Positions 16,638 to 24,992 of a stretch of 64,000 nucleotides of DNA are shown here, piece after piece; the stretch's first letter is position 1; each line of letters starts with the position of its first letter. Source of the stretch: Bradyrhizobium diazoefficiens (GTDB lineage Bacteria; Pseudomonadota; Alphaproteobacteria; Rhizobiales; Xanthobacteraceae); the NCBI RefSeq assembly GCF_018131185.1, contig NZ_JAFCJE010000014.1, positions 1 through 64,000 on the forward strand, in the 5' to 3' direction. The notes under the pieces are model-generated. The model had not been told where the DNA came from. It searched no databases and worked only from the letters and a program-made list of their open reading frames with translations. The translations under genes were made by a program, and so were the position numbers.

Positions 16638-17522
16638 TCACGTCCCGGCGCTTGTGATTTTCTTGGTTTTGCGCGGCGGCGTGAGCTCTGCCTGCCCGAC
16701 GATGGCGCGGATGCTGTCGGCGAGCGCCGCGATGCGCGGTCCGATCTCGCCCTCGAGCTGCCCCGGCTGCAACCGGAACGCGGGGATGCCGCAATTGATC
16801 GAGAACGACTGCTTCGATTCGCCGGCGTGAAACAACGGCGCGGCGACGGCATGGATCGAGGCCATGTATTCGCCCCAGCAGGTGCAGAAGCCGCGGCTTT
16901 TGCATTGCGTGATTCCGGCGCGATACTTGTCACGAAAAGCCGACCACAGCTCGGTGTCTTCCGAGGCGATGTTCCGTTCGAGCCGCTCCGCGTCGACCGA
17001 CGGCAGGGTCGCCGCCGCGGCGCGTCCCATCGCGGTCATCACCACGGGAATCGGCATGCCGATGTCGGGCGCGTGCGGCCCGACATCACCGGAGCGCGCG
17101 GTCTCGACATAGATCATCGAGGTGGCGTCGAGCAGGCCGATCGAAACCGTGCCGCGGACGCTGAGCGCGAGCTCCTGCATCATCGGCCGCGCCATTTGGC
17201 GGAATTGCATCCCGGCAAGCAGGGGATGCGCGATCCGCAGCGCCCGCGCGCCGACGCGGTACTTGGCGCGTTCGGCGTCGTAGCGGAGGTAGCCGAGTTC
17301 GGCCAGCGTGTGGGTCAGCCGAGCGACCGTCGGCCGCGGAATTCCGGTGAGCGTCGACAGCTCCATGTTGCCCAGCAGCGTGCTGCCGGCCCTGAACGCC
17401 TCGAGCACGACGAGCCCCTTCGCCAGCGTCGTCGCGAAGGCGGCGTCGTCGACACTCTCCGCCAGCACTGCGGCGGCGGAGGAGAGCGGATGTCGAGGTT
17501 TGGCGGAATCTGTCCGAGGCAT
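16638..17522 (-). CDS. IclR-family transcriptional regulator (copy 1)
   Basis: A 294-residue regulator. An N-terminal winged HTH (about 30-100) carries LVVLEAFRAGSTLLGNMELS and GIPRPTVARLTHTLAELGYL. The C-terminal IclR effector domain contains SVRGTVSIGLLDATSMIYVE and ends with INCGIPAFRLQPGQLEGEIG. First gene of the operon with the CoA transferase and two solute-binding proteins. Inverted repeats upstream (TTGGA-N2-TCCAA at 17547-17558 and the motif at 17583-17600) are likely operators for it or for the second IclR protein at 22392. Confidence 0.92.
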   Translation of the reverse strand: MPRTDSAKPRHPLSSAAAVLAESVDDAAFATTLAKGLVVLEAFRAGSTLLGNMELSTLTGIPRPTVARLTHTLAELGYLRYDAERAKYRVGARALRIAHPLLAGMQFRQMARPMMQELALSVRGTVSIGLLDATSMIYVETARSGDVGPHAPDIGMPIPVVMTAMGRAAAATLPSVDAERLERNIASEDTELWSAFRDKYRAGITQCKSRGFCTCWGEYMASIHAVAAPLFHAGESKQSFSINCGIPAFRLQPGQLEGEIGPRIAALADSIRAIVGQAELTPPRKTKKITSAGT

Positions 17523-17546
17523 TCCTAACTATCGGACGAACGAATT

Positions 17547-17558
17547 TTGGATGTCCAA
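17547..17558. promoter_or_regulatory. Inverted repeat upstream of IclR gene 1
   Basis: TTGGA-TG-TCCAA, 25 bp upstream of the IclR start codon in the divergent region shared with the membrane protein gene at 17734. Position suggests an autoregulatory site. Confidence 0.35.
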
Positions 17559-17582
17559 TTAATTCGACGATCCGGCAAAAAA

Positions 17583-17600
17583 TGTCCGCTATGTGGACGG
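17583..17600. promoter_or_regulatory. Candidate IclR operator TGTCCGC-N5-GGACGG, site 1
   Basis: The same 13 fixed bases with a 5-nt spacer recur at 22368-22385, upstream of the flavin hydroxylase operon. A close relative overlaps the start codon of the second IclR gene (23166-23183). The core GTCC-N7-GGAC is a short inverted repeat. Its recurrence at regulatory positions of two IclR-linked operons supports a shared operator. Confidence 0.55.
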
Positions 17601-17733
17601 CACGGTTGCGCCGGAGGCTCGCTGAAGCACGCGCTCGACCCACCAAACACACAGATTTTTGTCGTGATTGCATGCACTCCTGTGACAGGATTATTACGTC
17701 GGCATGTCAGATCGATAATTCTTGGAGCAGTTC

Positions 17734-18576
17734 ATGTTGCAGTGGCAGCAGCGGTCGAATCCCCTCGCGTGGTGGTGGGGATCCCTCACGCTTGTGAGCG
17801 GCGCCAACATCCTCGTCTGGTTCATGCTGTACCGCGAGTTCTACCCCACGCCTTCGGGCAGCCTCGGTGGCGGCTCGGACATCGGGCTAATGTTCCTGTT
17901 GTGCGCCGGTTATGTGTTCGGCTGCGCGTTTCGCTCGGTCCTGCCGCGCGCCGACGTGCAGCGCATCTGCCTGTTCGACACCTGGCTGTCGAGCGTCGTC
18001 GTCGGCCGAACGGTCGCGACCGTGGCCGAGCTCTGCTTCGTCGCGCAATGGGCCATCATCCTGCATCAGCTCGGCAAGATGACCGGCGCGGAGACCGCGG
18101 TGAACATCGCGCTCGTGATCGTGCCGATCATCATCATCGCGGAGTGCTTCTCCTGGTATGCAGTGGTGACGACCAACTTCCTCTACAACGCGATCGAGAA
18201 CTCGCTCTGGGCGGTGACCTTCTTCCTGGCCGGCATCGCGCTGTGCCGCCTGATGCCGGAATTCCAGGGCCCCGTGCGCTGGGCGCTGATGTCCGGCATC
18301 GTCGGCATTGCCTGCTTCCTGGCCTTCCTCATCACCGTCGACGTGCCGATGTATTTCAGCCGCTGGCGGGCAGGGCACGCCGAGGGCAACAGGTTTCTCG
18401 GCTTCCTCGAAGGCCTGCACGATGTCTCGACGCGCTGGGTTGTGACCCACGACATCGCGCATTGGAAGGGCGAGCTGACCTGGATGTTCCTGTATTTCAG
18501 CGCCGCTGTGTGGTCGAGCCTCGCGCTCTGCGCGCTCTACGCGATGGAAGGCTATCTGGCGCGCTATCTGGCCTGA
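17734..18576 (+). CDS. Polytopic membrane protein of unknown function
   Basis: A 280-residue protein with about seven or eight hydrophobic spans (for example WWWGSLTLVSGANILVWFML, IGLMFLLCAGYVFGCAF and ALVIVPIIIIAECFSWYAVV). I recognise no catalytic motif. The ATG at 17734 has GGAG 6 nt upstream; the TTG four codons before it overlaps that ribosome site. Conserved-looking polar residues lie in the membrane part (CRLMPEFQGP, NFLYNAIENS). It is divergent from IclR gene 1 and shares its regulatory region, so it may belong to the same regulon. A transport or sensing role is possible but not shown. Confidence 0.75.
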   Translation: MLQWQQRSNPLAWWWGSLTLVSGANILVWFMLYREFYPTPSGSLGGGSDIGLMFLLCAGYVFGCAFRSVLPRADVQRICLFDTWLSSVVVGRTVATVAELCFVAQWAIILHQLGKMTGAETAVNIALVIVPIIIIAECFSWYAVVTTNFLYNAIENSLWAVTFFLAGIALCRLMPEFQGPVRWALMSGIVGIACFLAFLITVDVPMYFSRWRAGHAEGNRFLGFLEGLHDVSTRWVVTHDIAHWKGELTWMFLYFSAAVWSSLALCALYAMEGYLARYLA

Positions 18577-18582
18577 GGGCTG

Positions 18583-18615
18583 GAGCACCATTCCGATGGA
18601 ATCGGAGTAGTGCTC
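18583..18615. repeat. Palindromic extragenic element
   Basis: GAGCAC and GTGCTC arms enclose the internal palindrome ATTCCGATGGAAT, between two convergent genes. It resembles dispersed Bradyrhizobium extragenic palindromes and could also terminate transcription. Only one copy is present in this window. Confidence 0.5.
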
Positions 18616-18677
18616 GGGATTCACGGTTTGACGCGTGTTCCTGGCGCGAAATTGCGGGCACTTCGCTTGAATACGCT

Positions 18678-19889
18678 CTACTTGCCCACCAGGCTGCACT
18701 TGCTGCGGTCGAGCGGACGGAAGGCCTGATCGGGCGGGATGGTCGCGACCAGCTTGACGAAATCCCACGGCCCCCGCGACTCCTGGGGCGTCTTGACCTG
18801 AACCAAATAGAGATCGTGCACCATGCGCTGGTCTTCGCGGATGCGGCCGTTGGGCGTGTACGCATCCGACACGGGTGTCGCCTTCATCTTGGCCATTACG
18901 GTCGCGCTGTCGTCGGAATCTGTGTCCTTGATCGCCTGCAGATAGTGGCGCACGGCGGAATAGACGCCGGCCTGGATCTGCGACGGCATCGCCTTCCGCC
19001 GCGCATAGAAGGCGTCGGAGAACTTCCGGGCTGCCGGCGAGACGTCCTCGAAGAACGAGGTGAGGATGAGGTCGCCCCTGGTTGCCTTCAGCCCGACCGC
19101 TTCAATGTCGACGTTCTGAAACGACATCGGCACGATCTTGATACCCTGATCGGCGAGACCGAATTCCTCGGCCTGCTTGATCGCGGTGGCGTTGTCGCCG
19201 GCCACGTTGATGGCGAGGATCTTCGCGCCCGAGGACTGGGCCTGCAGCAGGAACGAGCTGAAATCGGGCGTGCCGAGCTGCGCCTTGACGCCGCCGGCGA
19301 CCTTGCCGCCGAGTTCGCCGATGCGGGCTCGTGCCGTCGCCTCAATCGAATGGCCGAAGGCGTAGTCGCCGGTGATGAAGAACCATGGCTCCTTGCTGGT
19401 CTGCATGATGCCGGAGACCACGGCGGTCGCGGTGGAATAGGCGTCCTGGGTCCATTGCACGCTGGTCGGCGCGCAGGCCTCGTCGGTGAGCTGATTGGCG
19501 CCGGCGCCGGAGACGAGGAAGATTTTTCCGTTGCCGCGGACGAGCTCCTGCACCGCGAGGGCGGCGCCGGAGCTGCCGCCGTCGGCGATTGCCTGGACGC
19601 CGTCGCTGAACCATTTGCGGGCCAGCGATGCCGCAAGATCCGGCTTGTTCTGGTGATCGGCCTGCAGGATCTCGATCGGCTTACCGTTGATCTTGCCGCC
19701 AAACTCCTCCGCGGCCATCCGCGCCGCCTCGACCGAGCCCGGCCCCATGGCGGTGGCGAACACGCCGTTCATGTCGGTGAGCACGCCGATGCGGATCAAG
19801 TCGCTCTTGATCTCGGCGCGCGCAGGCGGTCCTGCGAGCGCCAGCGTGACCAGCAGGATGGTGGCGGACGTCGTGCGGATGTTGGCCAT
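18678..19889 (-). CDS. ABC transporter substrate-binding protein, branched-chain amino acid type
   Basis: A 403-residue Peripla_BP_6-family protein. It has a signal peptide (MANIRTTSATILLVTLALAG then PPARA) and family segments IRIGVLTDMNGVFATAMGPG, AEEFGGKINGKPIEILQADH and GGSSGAALAVQELVRGNGK. I prefer the ATG at 19889 (AGGAAA about 7 nt upstream) over the one at 19910, which adds seven residues before the signal. It follows the FAH-family and flavin hydroxylase genes, so it probably binds the aromatic substrate of that operon. No transporter permease or ATPase is present in the window. Confidence 0.9.
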   Translation of the reverse strand: MANIRTTSATILLVTLALAGPPARAEIKSDLIRIGVLTDMNGVFATAMGPGSVEAARMAAEEFGGKINGKPIEILQADHQNKPDLAASLARKWFSDGVQAIADGGSSGAALAVQELVRGNGKIFLVSGAGANQLTDEACAPTSVQWTQDAYSTATAVVSGIMQTSKEPWFFITGDYAFGHSIEATARARIGELGGKVAGGVKAQLGTPDFSSFLLQAQSSGAKILAINVAGDNATAIKQAEEFGLADQGIKIVPMSFQNVDIEAVGLKATRGDLILTSFFEDVSPAARKFSDAFYARRKAMPSQIQAGVYSAVRHYLQAIKDTDSDDSATVMAKMKATPVSDAYTPNGRIREDQRMVHDLYLVQVKTPQESRGPWDFVKLVATIPPDQAFRPLDRSKCSLVGK

Positions 19890-19931
19890 GGCGTTTCCTG
19901 GTTTTGTCATTTTGATTGTGCGAAGACGTGG

Positions 19932-20783
19932 TCAGGCCGGTTCGGCGATGACCGTGTTGCGCAAGGTTCCGATGCCGGAGATCTCGACCTCGACGGTGTC
20001 GCCCGGGCGCATCCACAGTGGCGGAGTGCGCTTGGCGCCGACCCCGCCCGGCGTGCCCGTCACGACGACGTCGCCGGGGACCAGCGGGCAGATCGTGGAG
20101 ATGTAGGCGATCAACTCGGGGATGGCGGTGATCAGGAGGTCGGTCGTGGTGTCCTGCACGACGGCGCCGTTCAGGCGCGTCTGCAAGGCGAGCTTTGACG
20201 GATCTGGAATTTCGTCCGTCGTCACCAGCCACGGGCCGAAGCTCCCGCTTTCGGCAAAGGTCTTGCCGGACAGGAACTGGCTGGTGTGCCGCTGCCAGTC
20301 GCGGATGCTGCCTTCATTGTAGCAGGAATAGCCGGCGATGTGGTCGAGCGCGCGGCTCGCCGGGATGTGCCGGCCTTGCTTGCCGATGACCAGCGCGAGC
20401 TCGCCCTCATAGTCGAAATCGTCGCTTACCCTGGGCTTCACGATCGGCTGGAGATGGCCGACCTGGCTGCAGGGAAAGCGCACGAACAGCGCCGGCTTCT
20501 CGGTGACGGTGCGGCCGGTTTCAGCCACGTGGTCCCGATAGTTGAGGCCGACGCAGATGATCTTGCCGGGATCGGGAATCACGGGGGCGAAGACGATCTT
20601 GTCGAGCGGATGATCGGGCGCAGTGGATGCGGCCAGCTTCGCCGCTTCGGCGAGGCGACCGGCTTCGAGCAATTGCCGCAGCGTCGTGCATGGCGCCATG
20701 CGCGCGCCGAGATCGACGACGCCGTTGTCCTTGACGGCGCCGAAAGAGGCGCGGCCGTCGGCGATGAAAGAAAGCAGCTTCAT
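19932..20783 (-). CDS. Fumarylacetoacetate hydrolase family protein
   Basis: A 283-residue FAH-superfamily enzyme (C-C bond hydrolase, hydratase or decarboxylase of 2-oxo acids). Motifs are KIICVGLNYRDHVAETGRTV, DFDYEGELALVIGKQGRHIP with the metal-binding acidic residues, and GDVVVTGTPGGVGAKRTPPL. Length is normal for the single-domain family. It lies 24 nt downstream of the flavin hydroxylase gene. With a hydroxylase and an extradiol dioxygenase close by, it is a good candidate for the ring-cleavage-product hydrolase of a meta-cleavage pathway (inference from gene company). Confidence 0.92.
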   Translation of the reverse strand: MKLLSFIADGRASFGAVKDNGVVDLGARMAPCTTLRQLLEAGRLAEAAKLAASTAPDHPLDKIVFAPVIPDPGKIICVGLNYRDHVAETGRTVTEKPALFVRFPCSQVGHLQPIVKPRVSDDFDYEGELALVIGKQGRHIPASRALDHIAGYSCYNEGSIRDWQRHTSQFLSGKTFAESGSFGPWLVTTDEIPDPSKLALQTRLNGAVVQDTTTDLLITAIPELIAYISTICPLVPGDVVVTGTPGGVGAKRTPPLWMRPGDTVEVEISGIGTLRNTVIAEPA

Positions 20784-20807
20784 GAGATATCCCTGAGAAT
20801 TGTTCGG

Positions 20808-22316
20808 TCAGGCCGCGGACGGCACCTGGGTTGGAGGCATGATGGCGGCGATGAGCTGGTCGAGTTCGGTCCCGTTACGGGCAGTGCCGCGCACGTAGCG
20901 GTCGGGGCGAACCAGCGCGGCGGTGATGCCGTGCTTGCGCAGCCAGTCGCCGATGGCTTCCGCGTCATCGTTGGTCAGGATCTTGATCCCTGCCCGTGAA
21001 AGAGCGAGAGGCGACGAGAGCATGGCCGCACTCTCGACGAGGAGCGCGTGGCTGTAGCCGACCCGGTCGTCGCTGCGGCCGCCGTCCGTCAACGCGAATT
21101 GCGGCGCGAGTTGTCCGGCCAGGGGCGACGTGCCGAGCGCGAGCCCGGGGCCCAGCAGGGGCTTCTTCACCTCGAGCTTGACCGGCGCGTTCTCTCTGGC
21201 CTCGCCGGCGGCAAGGCCCGCTTCGATCGCCTTGGTGTTGATGACGCCGCCGAGACGGATGGCGAGCTCGATGAATTCGCGCACATGCGGCTGACGTTCA
21301 CTCTGGTACGTGTCGAGCAGATCGGGCGGGGCGCCGCCCCGGATGATGGCGCCGAGCTTCCAGGAGAGATTCGCGGCATCGCGGATGCCCGCGCACATGC
21401 CCTGGCCCAGGAAGGGCGGAGTCTGGTGTGCGGAGTCGCCCGCGAGCAGCAATCGTCCATTCCGCCATTGCTGTGCGATCACCGAATGAAACGTGTAGAC
21501 CGCGGCGCGTTCGAGCTCGGCATCGTCGGGCGTGATCCAGCGCGACAGCAGCTCCCAGACCTTTGCCGGTTGCGCGATCTCCTGGGAATCCTCGTCCGGG
21601 AGAACCGTGATCTCCCAGCGCCGCCGCGTCCCGGTGCCGCGCACATAGGTCGCCGGCCGGCTGGAATCGCAATGCTGGAGACTGTAGTCGCCGAGATCGT
21701 CGCGCGCGCGCTTGAGCAGGACGTCGATCACCAACCAGCGTTCATGGAAGCCGAGATCGTCCATGCCGGAACCGATGAACCGGCGGACCAGCGAGCGGGC
21801 GCCGTCGCAGCCGACGACATAGCCGGCGCGAACCTCGCGGAGCTTGCCGTTGGAGAGGTCTTCGTAGCGGACGCGCACGCCATTCTCGTCCTGATCGAGC
21901 GCGAAGACGTCGCAGCGGCTCTGCAATGAGACGTGGGGAAAGCGGGCGAGGCCGCCGATCAGGACGTCCTCCAGATCCGGCTGGTGGAAGCGGTAGCTGA
22001 GATGCCAGCCCATTGGCGTCAAAGTCTGCGGACGCGACCAGTCCAGCAGCATCTTGCCGTTGGCATCGAGAAAGAGCATGCCGGGGCCGAGGATGACGAG
22101 CGGCGAGATCGCGTCGGCGAGGCCGATGGTCTGGAATACGCGCATGCATTCGTCGTCGAAATGCACCGCCCGCGGCAAATGATAGGTCCGCGCCTCGCGC
22201 TCCAGCACCAGCGTGCGAAGGCCGCACAGGCCGAGCAGGTTGGCGAGCGTGGCGCCGACCGGGCCGCGGCCGACGATCACGACATCAAACTCCTCGGGGG
22301 CGGATTTATCTTGCAT
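20808..22316 (-). CDS. FAD-dependent aromatic hydroxylase (MhpA-like)
   Basis: A 502-residue class A flavoprotein monooxygenase. It has the FAD Rossmann motif DVVIVGRGPVGATLANLLGL, the GCDGARS segment (DG motif region) and the second FAD motif LLLAGDSAHQTPPFLGQGMC. A C-terminal thioredoxin-like domain follows, as in MhpA, the 3-(3-hydroxyphenyl)propionate hydroxylase. The ATG at 22316 is the natural start; a version beginning at 22352 adds 12 residues without family similarity. It would hydroxylate a phenolic ring using NAD(P)H and O2. Substrate identity is not determined. First gene of a hydroxylase/FAH/binding-protein operon. Confidence 0.9.
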   Translation of the reverse strand: MQDKSAPEEFDVVIVGRGPVGATLANLLGLCGLRTLVLEREARTYHLPRAVHFDDECMRVFQTIGLADAISPLVILGPGMLFLDANGKMLLDWSRPQTLTPMGWHLSYRFHQPDLEDVLIGGLARFPHVSLQSRCDVFALDQDENGVRVRYEDLSNGKLREVRAGYVVGCDGARSLVRRFIGSGMDDLGFHERWLVIDVLLKRARDDLGDYSLQHCDSSRPATYVRGTGTRRRWEITVLPDEDSQEIAQPAKVWELLSRWITPDDAELERAAVYTFHSVIAQQWRNGRLLLAGDSAHQTPPFLGQGMCAGIRDAANLSWKLGAIIRGGAPPDLLDTYQSERQPHVREFIELAIRLGGVINTKAIEAGLAAGEARENAPVKLEVKKPLLGPGLALGTSPLAGQLAPQFALTDGGRSDDRVGYSHALLVESAAMLSSPLALSRAGIKILTNDDAEAIGDWLRKHGITAALVRPDRYVRGTARNGTELDQLIAAIMPPTQVPSAA

Positions 22317-22367
22317 GGGGTATCTCTTCCCCAAGCCAGGCCGGACGTTCAACGCCGTCGCGCCAAG

Positions 22368-22385
22368 TGTCCGCCCAGCGGACGG
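22368..22385. promoter_or_regulatory. Candidate IclR operator TGTCCGC-N5-GGACGG, site 2
   Basis: Lies 52 bp upstream of the flavin hydroxylase start and just beyond the end of the IclR gene. It shares all 13 fixed bases and the spacer length with site 1 at 17583-17600. It also contains the perfect hairpin GTCCGC-CCA-GCGGAC, so a terminator role for the IclR gene is an alternative. Confidence 0.55.
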
Positions 22386-22391
22386 ATCGGC

Positions 22392-23183
22392 CTAGACCTC
22401 GACGGGAATGGCTGCGGCCGTCTCCTGAAGCTGCACTGCAAACTGCGCAATCGCCTCGTCGATCCCCAGGGCCGAGCGAATCCAGATGATGGAGATGCAG
22501 CCGAACACGGCATCGTTGCGCACGATGGGCACGGCGATCGAAGCCGTCTTGGGATTGAATTCGCCCTCGCTGCGAACCGCGTAGCCCCGGGCTTGCGTCT
22601 CGGCGATCATGCGGTCGAGGCGGGCTTCGTCGAGAAAGGGGCGGTCGTCGGCCTCGTCGATGCGGCGCAAATGATTGAGGATCAGCTCGCGCTCATGGGC
22701 GGGGCAGGCGGCGAGGTAGGCGCGGCCCGCCGACGTCCGCAGCATCGGCAGGCGCTTGCCGATCATGCCGCGGTCGATCGAAAGCGGGCTGCGCGAATGC
22801 GTGGTCTCCTGCACGACCATCGCCGCGTTTTCGTAGGTCGAGAGATCGACCGGCCAGACCAGGGTCTTGCTGAGCTCGGCGAGGTAGGGCGCCGCCGCCT
22901 GGCAGATCACCACGCCGGGGTCGTAGCCGTCGCCGAGGCTCAGCGCGCGCCGGGTGACGCGAAAACGGTCGTCGCTGGCGCTGCGGGCGATGTAGCCGAG
23001 TTCTTCCAGTGTTTCGAGCAGGCGGTAGACGGTGGGACGTGGCAGGTCGAGCGCGCGGGCGACGTCGCCGGCGCGGATGCCGCCGGAGCGGTTGACCTCT
23101 CGCAGCACATCAAGCCCGCGCTTGAAGGCGCGGACGCCTTCCGATTGGCGCGGCGCTCCCGTCCCCGTCCGCTCCTTGGACAC
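22392..23183 (-). CDS. IclR-family transcriptional regulator (copy 2)
   Basis: A 263-residue regulator. The N-terminal HTH contains LDVLREVNRSGGIRAGDVAR and LPRPTVYRLLETLEELGYIA. The C-terminal effector domain contains QAAAPYLAELSKTLVWPVDL and the RGYAVRSEGEFNPKTASIAV segment. The start is a GTG at 23183 with GGGAGG 9 nt upstream. It is divergent from the extradiol dioxygenase gene and followed by the hydroxylase operon on the same strand, so it is the likely regulator of the ring-cleavage genes. The start codon lies inside a variant of the TGTCCGC-N5-GGAC motif. Confidence 0.92.
   Translation of the reverse strand: MSKERTGTGAPRQSEGVRAFKRGLDVLREVNRSGGIRAGDVARALDLPRPTVYRLLETLEELGYIARSASDDRFRVTRRALSLGDGYDPGVVICQAAAPYLAELSKTLVWPVDLSTYENAAMVVQETTHSRSPLSIDRGMIGKRLPMLRTSAGRAYLAACPAHERELILNHLRRIDEADDRPFLDEARLDRMIAETQARGYAVRSEGEFNPKTASIAVPIVRNDAVFGCISIIWIRSALGIDEAIAQFAVQLQETAAAIPVEV
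23166..23183. promoter_or_regulatory. Variant of the IclR operator motif over a start codon
   Basis: GTCCGC-N5-GGAC, matching the core of the sites at 17583 and 22368, placed over the first six codons of IclR gene 2. Being inside coding sequence it could be a chance match, but an operator over its own start would give autoregulation. Confidence 0.3.
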
Positions 23184-23326
23184 TTCGCATTTCCTCCCTT
23201 GTGGCGCACGGTCCAGCGATTATCGTTGCGAACGCGAAGCGATTGCGGAACGCACCGTAGGATCGAGCGCGGTCGGTATCAAGTTCGCCGTATGGCGGCA
23301 TACGCGATGCCTTCGGGAGGACTTCA

Positions 23327-24310
23327 ATGGAAATCACCGCGCTCGGCTATATCGGGATCAATTCATCGCAGCTCGACCAATGGGGCCGGATGGCGACGGG
23401 ACTGCTCGGCATGCAGCAGGTCGATCGCGGCGGCAAGATGCGCGCGTTCCGGATGGACGATCGCAAGCAGCGGCTGATCGTGGACGGCAGCAGCGACGCC
23501 GGTCTTGCGGTGATGGGCTGGGAGGTTCCGTCAAGTGCAGAGCTCGACCGCCTCGCCGGGCGGCTGGAGAACCACGGCGTGAAGGTGACGCATGGATCGC
23601 GCGCGCTTGCCGATGAGCGGCACGTCACCGGGCTGATTTCGTTCGCCGATCCAGCGGGCAATCGGCTGGAGGCGTTCTGCGAGCCTGAGATTGCGGCCGA
23701 GCCCTTCAAGCCGGGCCGGCCGATCTCGGGCTTCCGCACCGGCGCGCTGGGCATGGGGCATGTCGTGCTCAATGTGGAGGATGTCGAGCCGCTCTTGCCG
23801 TTCTACCGCGACGTACTCGGCTTCCACGTCTCGGATTTCGGACTGAAGCCCTACGGGCTCTATTTCTTCCACGTCAACGGCCGCCACCACAGCTTCGCGA
23901 TGGTCGGCTCGGGGCGGAAGGCGCTGCATCATTTCATGGTCGAGCTCGGCAGCCTCGACGATGTCGGTCAAGGCTACGACCTCGCGCAGCTGGACGAGGG
24001 CCGTATCGCCTATACGCTGGGCCGGCACACCAACGACCACATGACCTCGTTCTACGTGAATACGCCCTCCGGCTTCTTCATCGAATATGGCTGGGGCGCG
24101 CGCGTGATTGATCCCGAGACCTGGCAACCGCACGAGACGTTCGACGGCCCGTCGCTGTGGGGTCACGAGCGACTGCACATGCCGGAAGAGCAGCGCAAGC
24201 GCTTGCGCGACATGCGGCTGGATGCGGCCGCGCGCGGCGTCCGCGTGGCCGATCCGCGCGTGCCGCCGCTCAACTGCGCGTGGCTGGACCAGGTGGTTGC
24301 GCGCGAGTGA
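23327..24310 (+). CDS. Type I extradiol ring-cleavage dioxygenase (VOC family)
   Basis: A 327-residue two-domain vicinal-oxygen-chelate enzyme of the BphC group. The C-terminal catalytic module keeps the Fe(II) ligands: His145 in LGMGHVVLNV, His202 in LHHFMVELG and Glu253 in SGFFIEYGW. The second-shell residues are also present: His in GRHHSFAM, His238 and Tyr243 in NDHMTSFYVNTP. It would open a catechol-type ring next to a hydroxyl group. It is transcribed divergently from IclR gene 2, about 140 nt away. With the MhpA-like hydroxylase and FAH-family enzyme it makes a compact meta-cleavage pathway. The exact catechol substrate is unknown. Confidence 0.92.
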   Translation: MEITALGYIGINSSQLDQWGRMATGLLGMQQVDRGGKMRAFRMDDRKQRLIVDGSSDAGLAVMGWEVPSSAELDRLAGRLENHGVKVTHGSRALADERHVTGLISFADPAGNRLEAFCEPEIAAEPFKPGRPISGFRTGALGMGHVVLNVEDVEPLLPFYRDVLGFHVSDFGLKPYGLYFFHVNGRHHSFAMVGSGRKALHHFMVELGSLDDVGQGYDLAQLDEGRIAYTLGRHTNDHMTSFYVNTPSGFFIEYGWGARVIDPETWQPHETFDGPSLWGHERLHMPEEQRKRLRDMRLDAAARGVRVADPRVPPLNCAWLDQVVARE

Positions 24311-24329
24311 TCCGCTGGCGGGAGAACGC

Positions 24330-24992
24330 TCACGCCTCGCCGAGATCGAGCTCGGTCAACAATCCCTGCCGCAGCGCGAGGCGGACCAGCTCGATGTCGG
24401 AGCCGACGCCGAGCTTGTCCTTGATCAGGGAATGCAGGTTCGCCACCGTCTTCGGGCTGACATGCAGCGTCTCGGCGATTTCGTCGGTCGTCTTCTCCGC
24501 GAGCAACAGGCGCAGCACCTCGAACTCGCGTGCGGTGAGGACGTCGGCGGCCGAGCTTTCGCCGCCGAGCCGGCTCAGCGCCAGCTCGTGGTCGATGTCG
24601 GGACTGATCGCGATCTTGCCGGCGAGCACGTCCATCACTGCGCGCACCAGCGTTTCGGGCGGGCTGGTCTTGGTGACGTAGCCCCTGGCGCCGGCGCGGA
24701 TCGCCTGCACGGCAAAGCCCGCATTCTGGTGCATGGTGAAGATGAGGATCCTTGCGCCCTTGTCCCACTGCCTGATCCGCCTGACGGCCTCGATGCCGCC
24801 GATGCCGGGCATGCTGAGGTCCATGATGACGAGATCGGGCGCCTCGGATTTGTACAGACGATAGGCTTCCGCGCCGTCGGCCGCCTCCGCGATGACGCGC
24901 AGGCCCGGCTGCTTCTGGAGCACGGAGCGATAGCCTTCGCGGACGACGGAATGGTCGTCGACCAGCAGGATGGATGCATCGGCGGCGCTCAT
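24330..24992 (-). CDS. NarL/FixJ-family response regulator
   Basis: A 220-residue regulator. The receiver domain has ILLVDDH, phosphoacceptor D58 in VIMDLSMPG and Lys108 in GYVTKTS. The LuxR-type HTH at about 150-210 contains LTAREFEVLRLLLAEKTTDE and SPKTVANLHSLIKDKL. It overlaps the end of the upstream histidine kinase gene by 4 bp (24989-24992), so the two form a coupled two-component pair. Targets are unknown; the divergent DUF2380-like gene at 26564 is the nearest candidate. Confidence 0.92.
   Translation of the reverse strand: MSAADASILLVDDHSVVREGYRSVLQKQPGLRVIAEAADGAEAYRLYKSEAPDLVIMDLSMPGIGGIEAVRRIRQWDKGARILIFTMHQNAGFAVQAIRAGARGYVTKTSPPETLVRAVMDVLAGKIAISPDIDHELALSRLGGESSAADVLTAREFEVLRLLLAEKTTDEIAETLHVSPKTVANLHSLIKDKLGVGSDIELVRLALRQGLLTELDLGEA

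Noticed and set aside
17547..20198. An 883-codon plus-strand open frame
   Set aside because: It crosses a real membrane protein gene, an intergenic palindrome and an antisense solute-binding protein gene, and its translation is rich in Arg with no family features.
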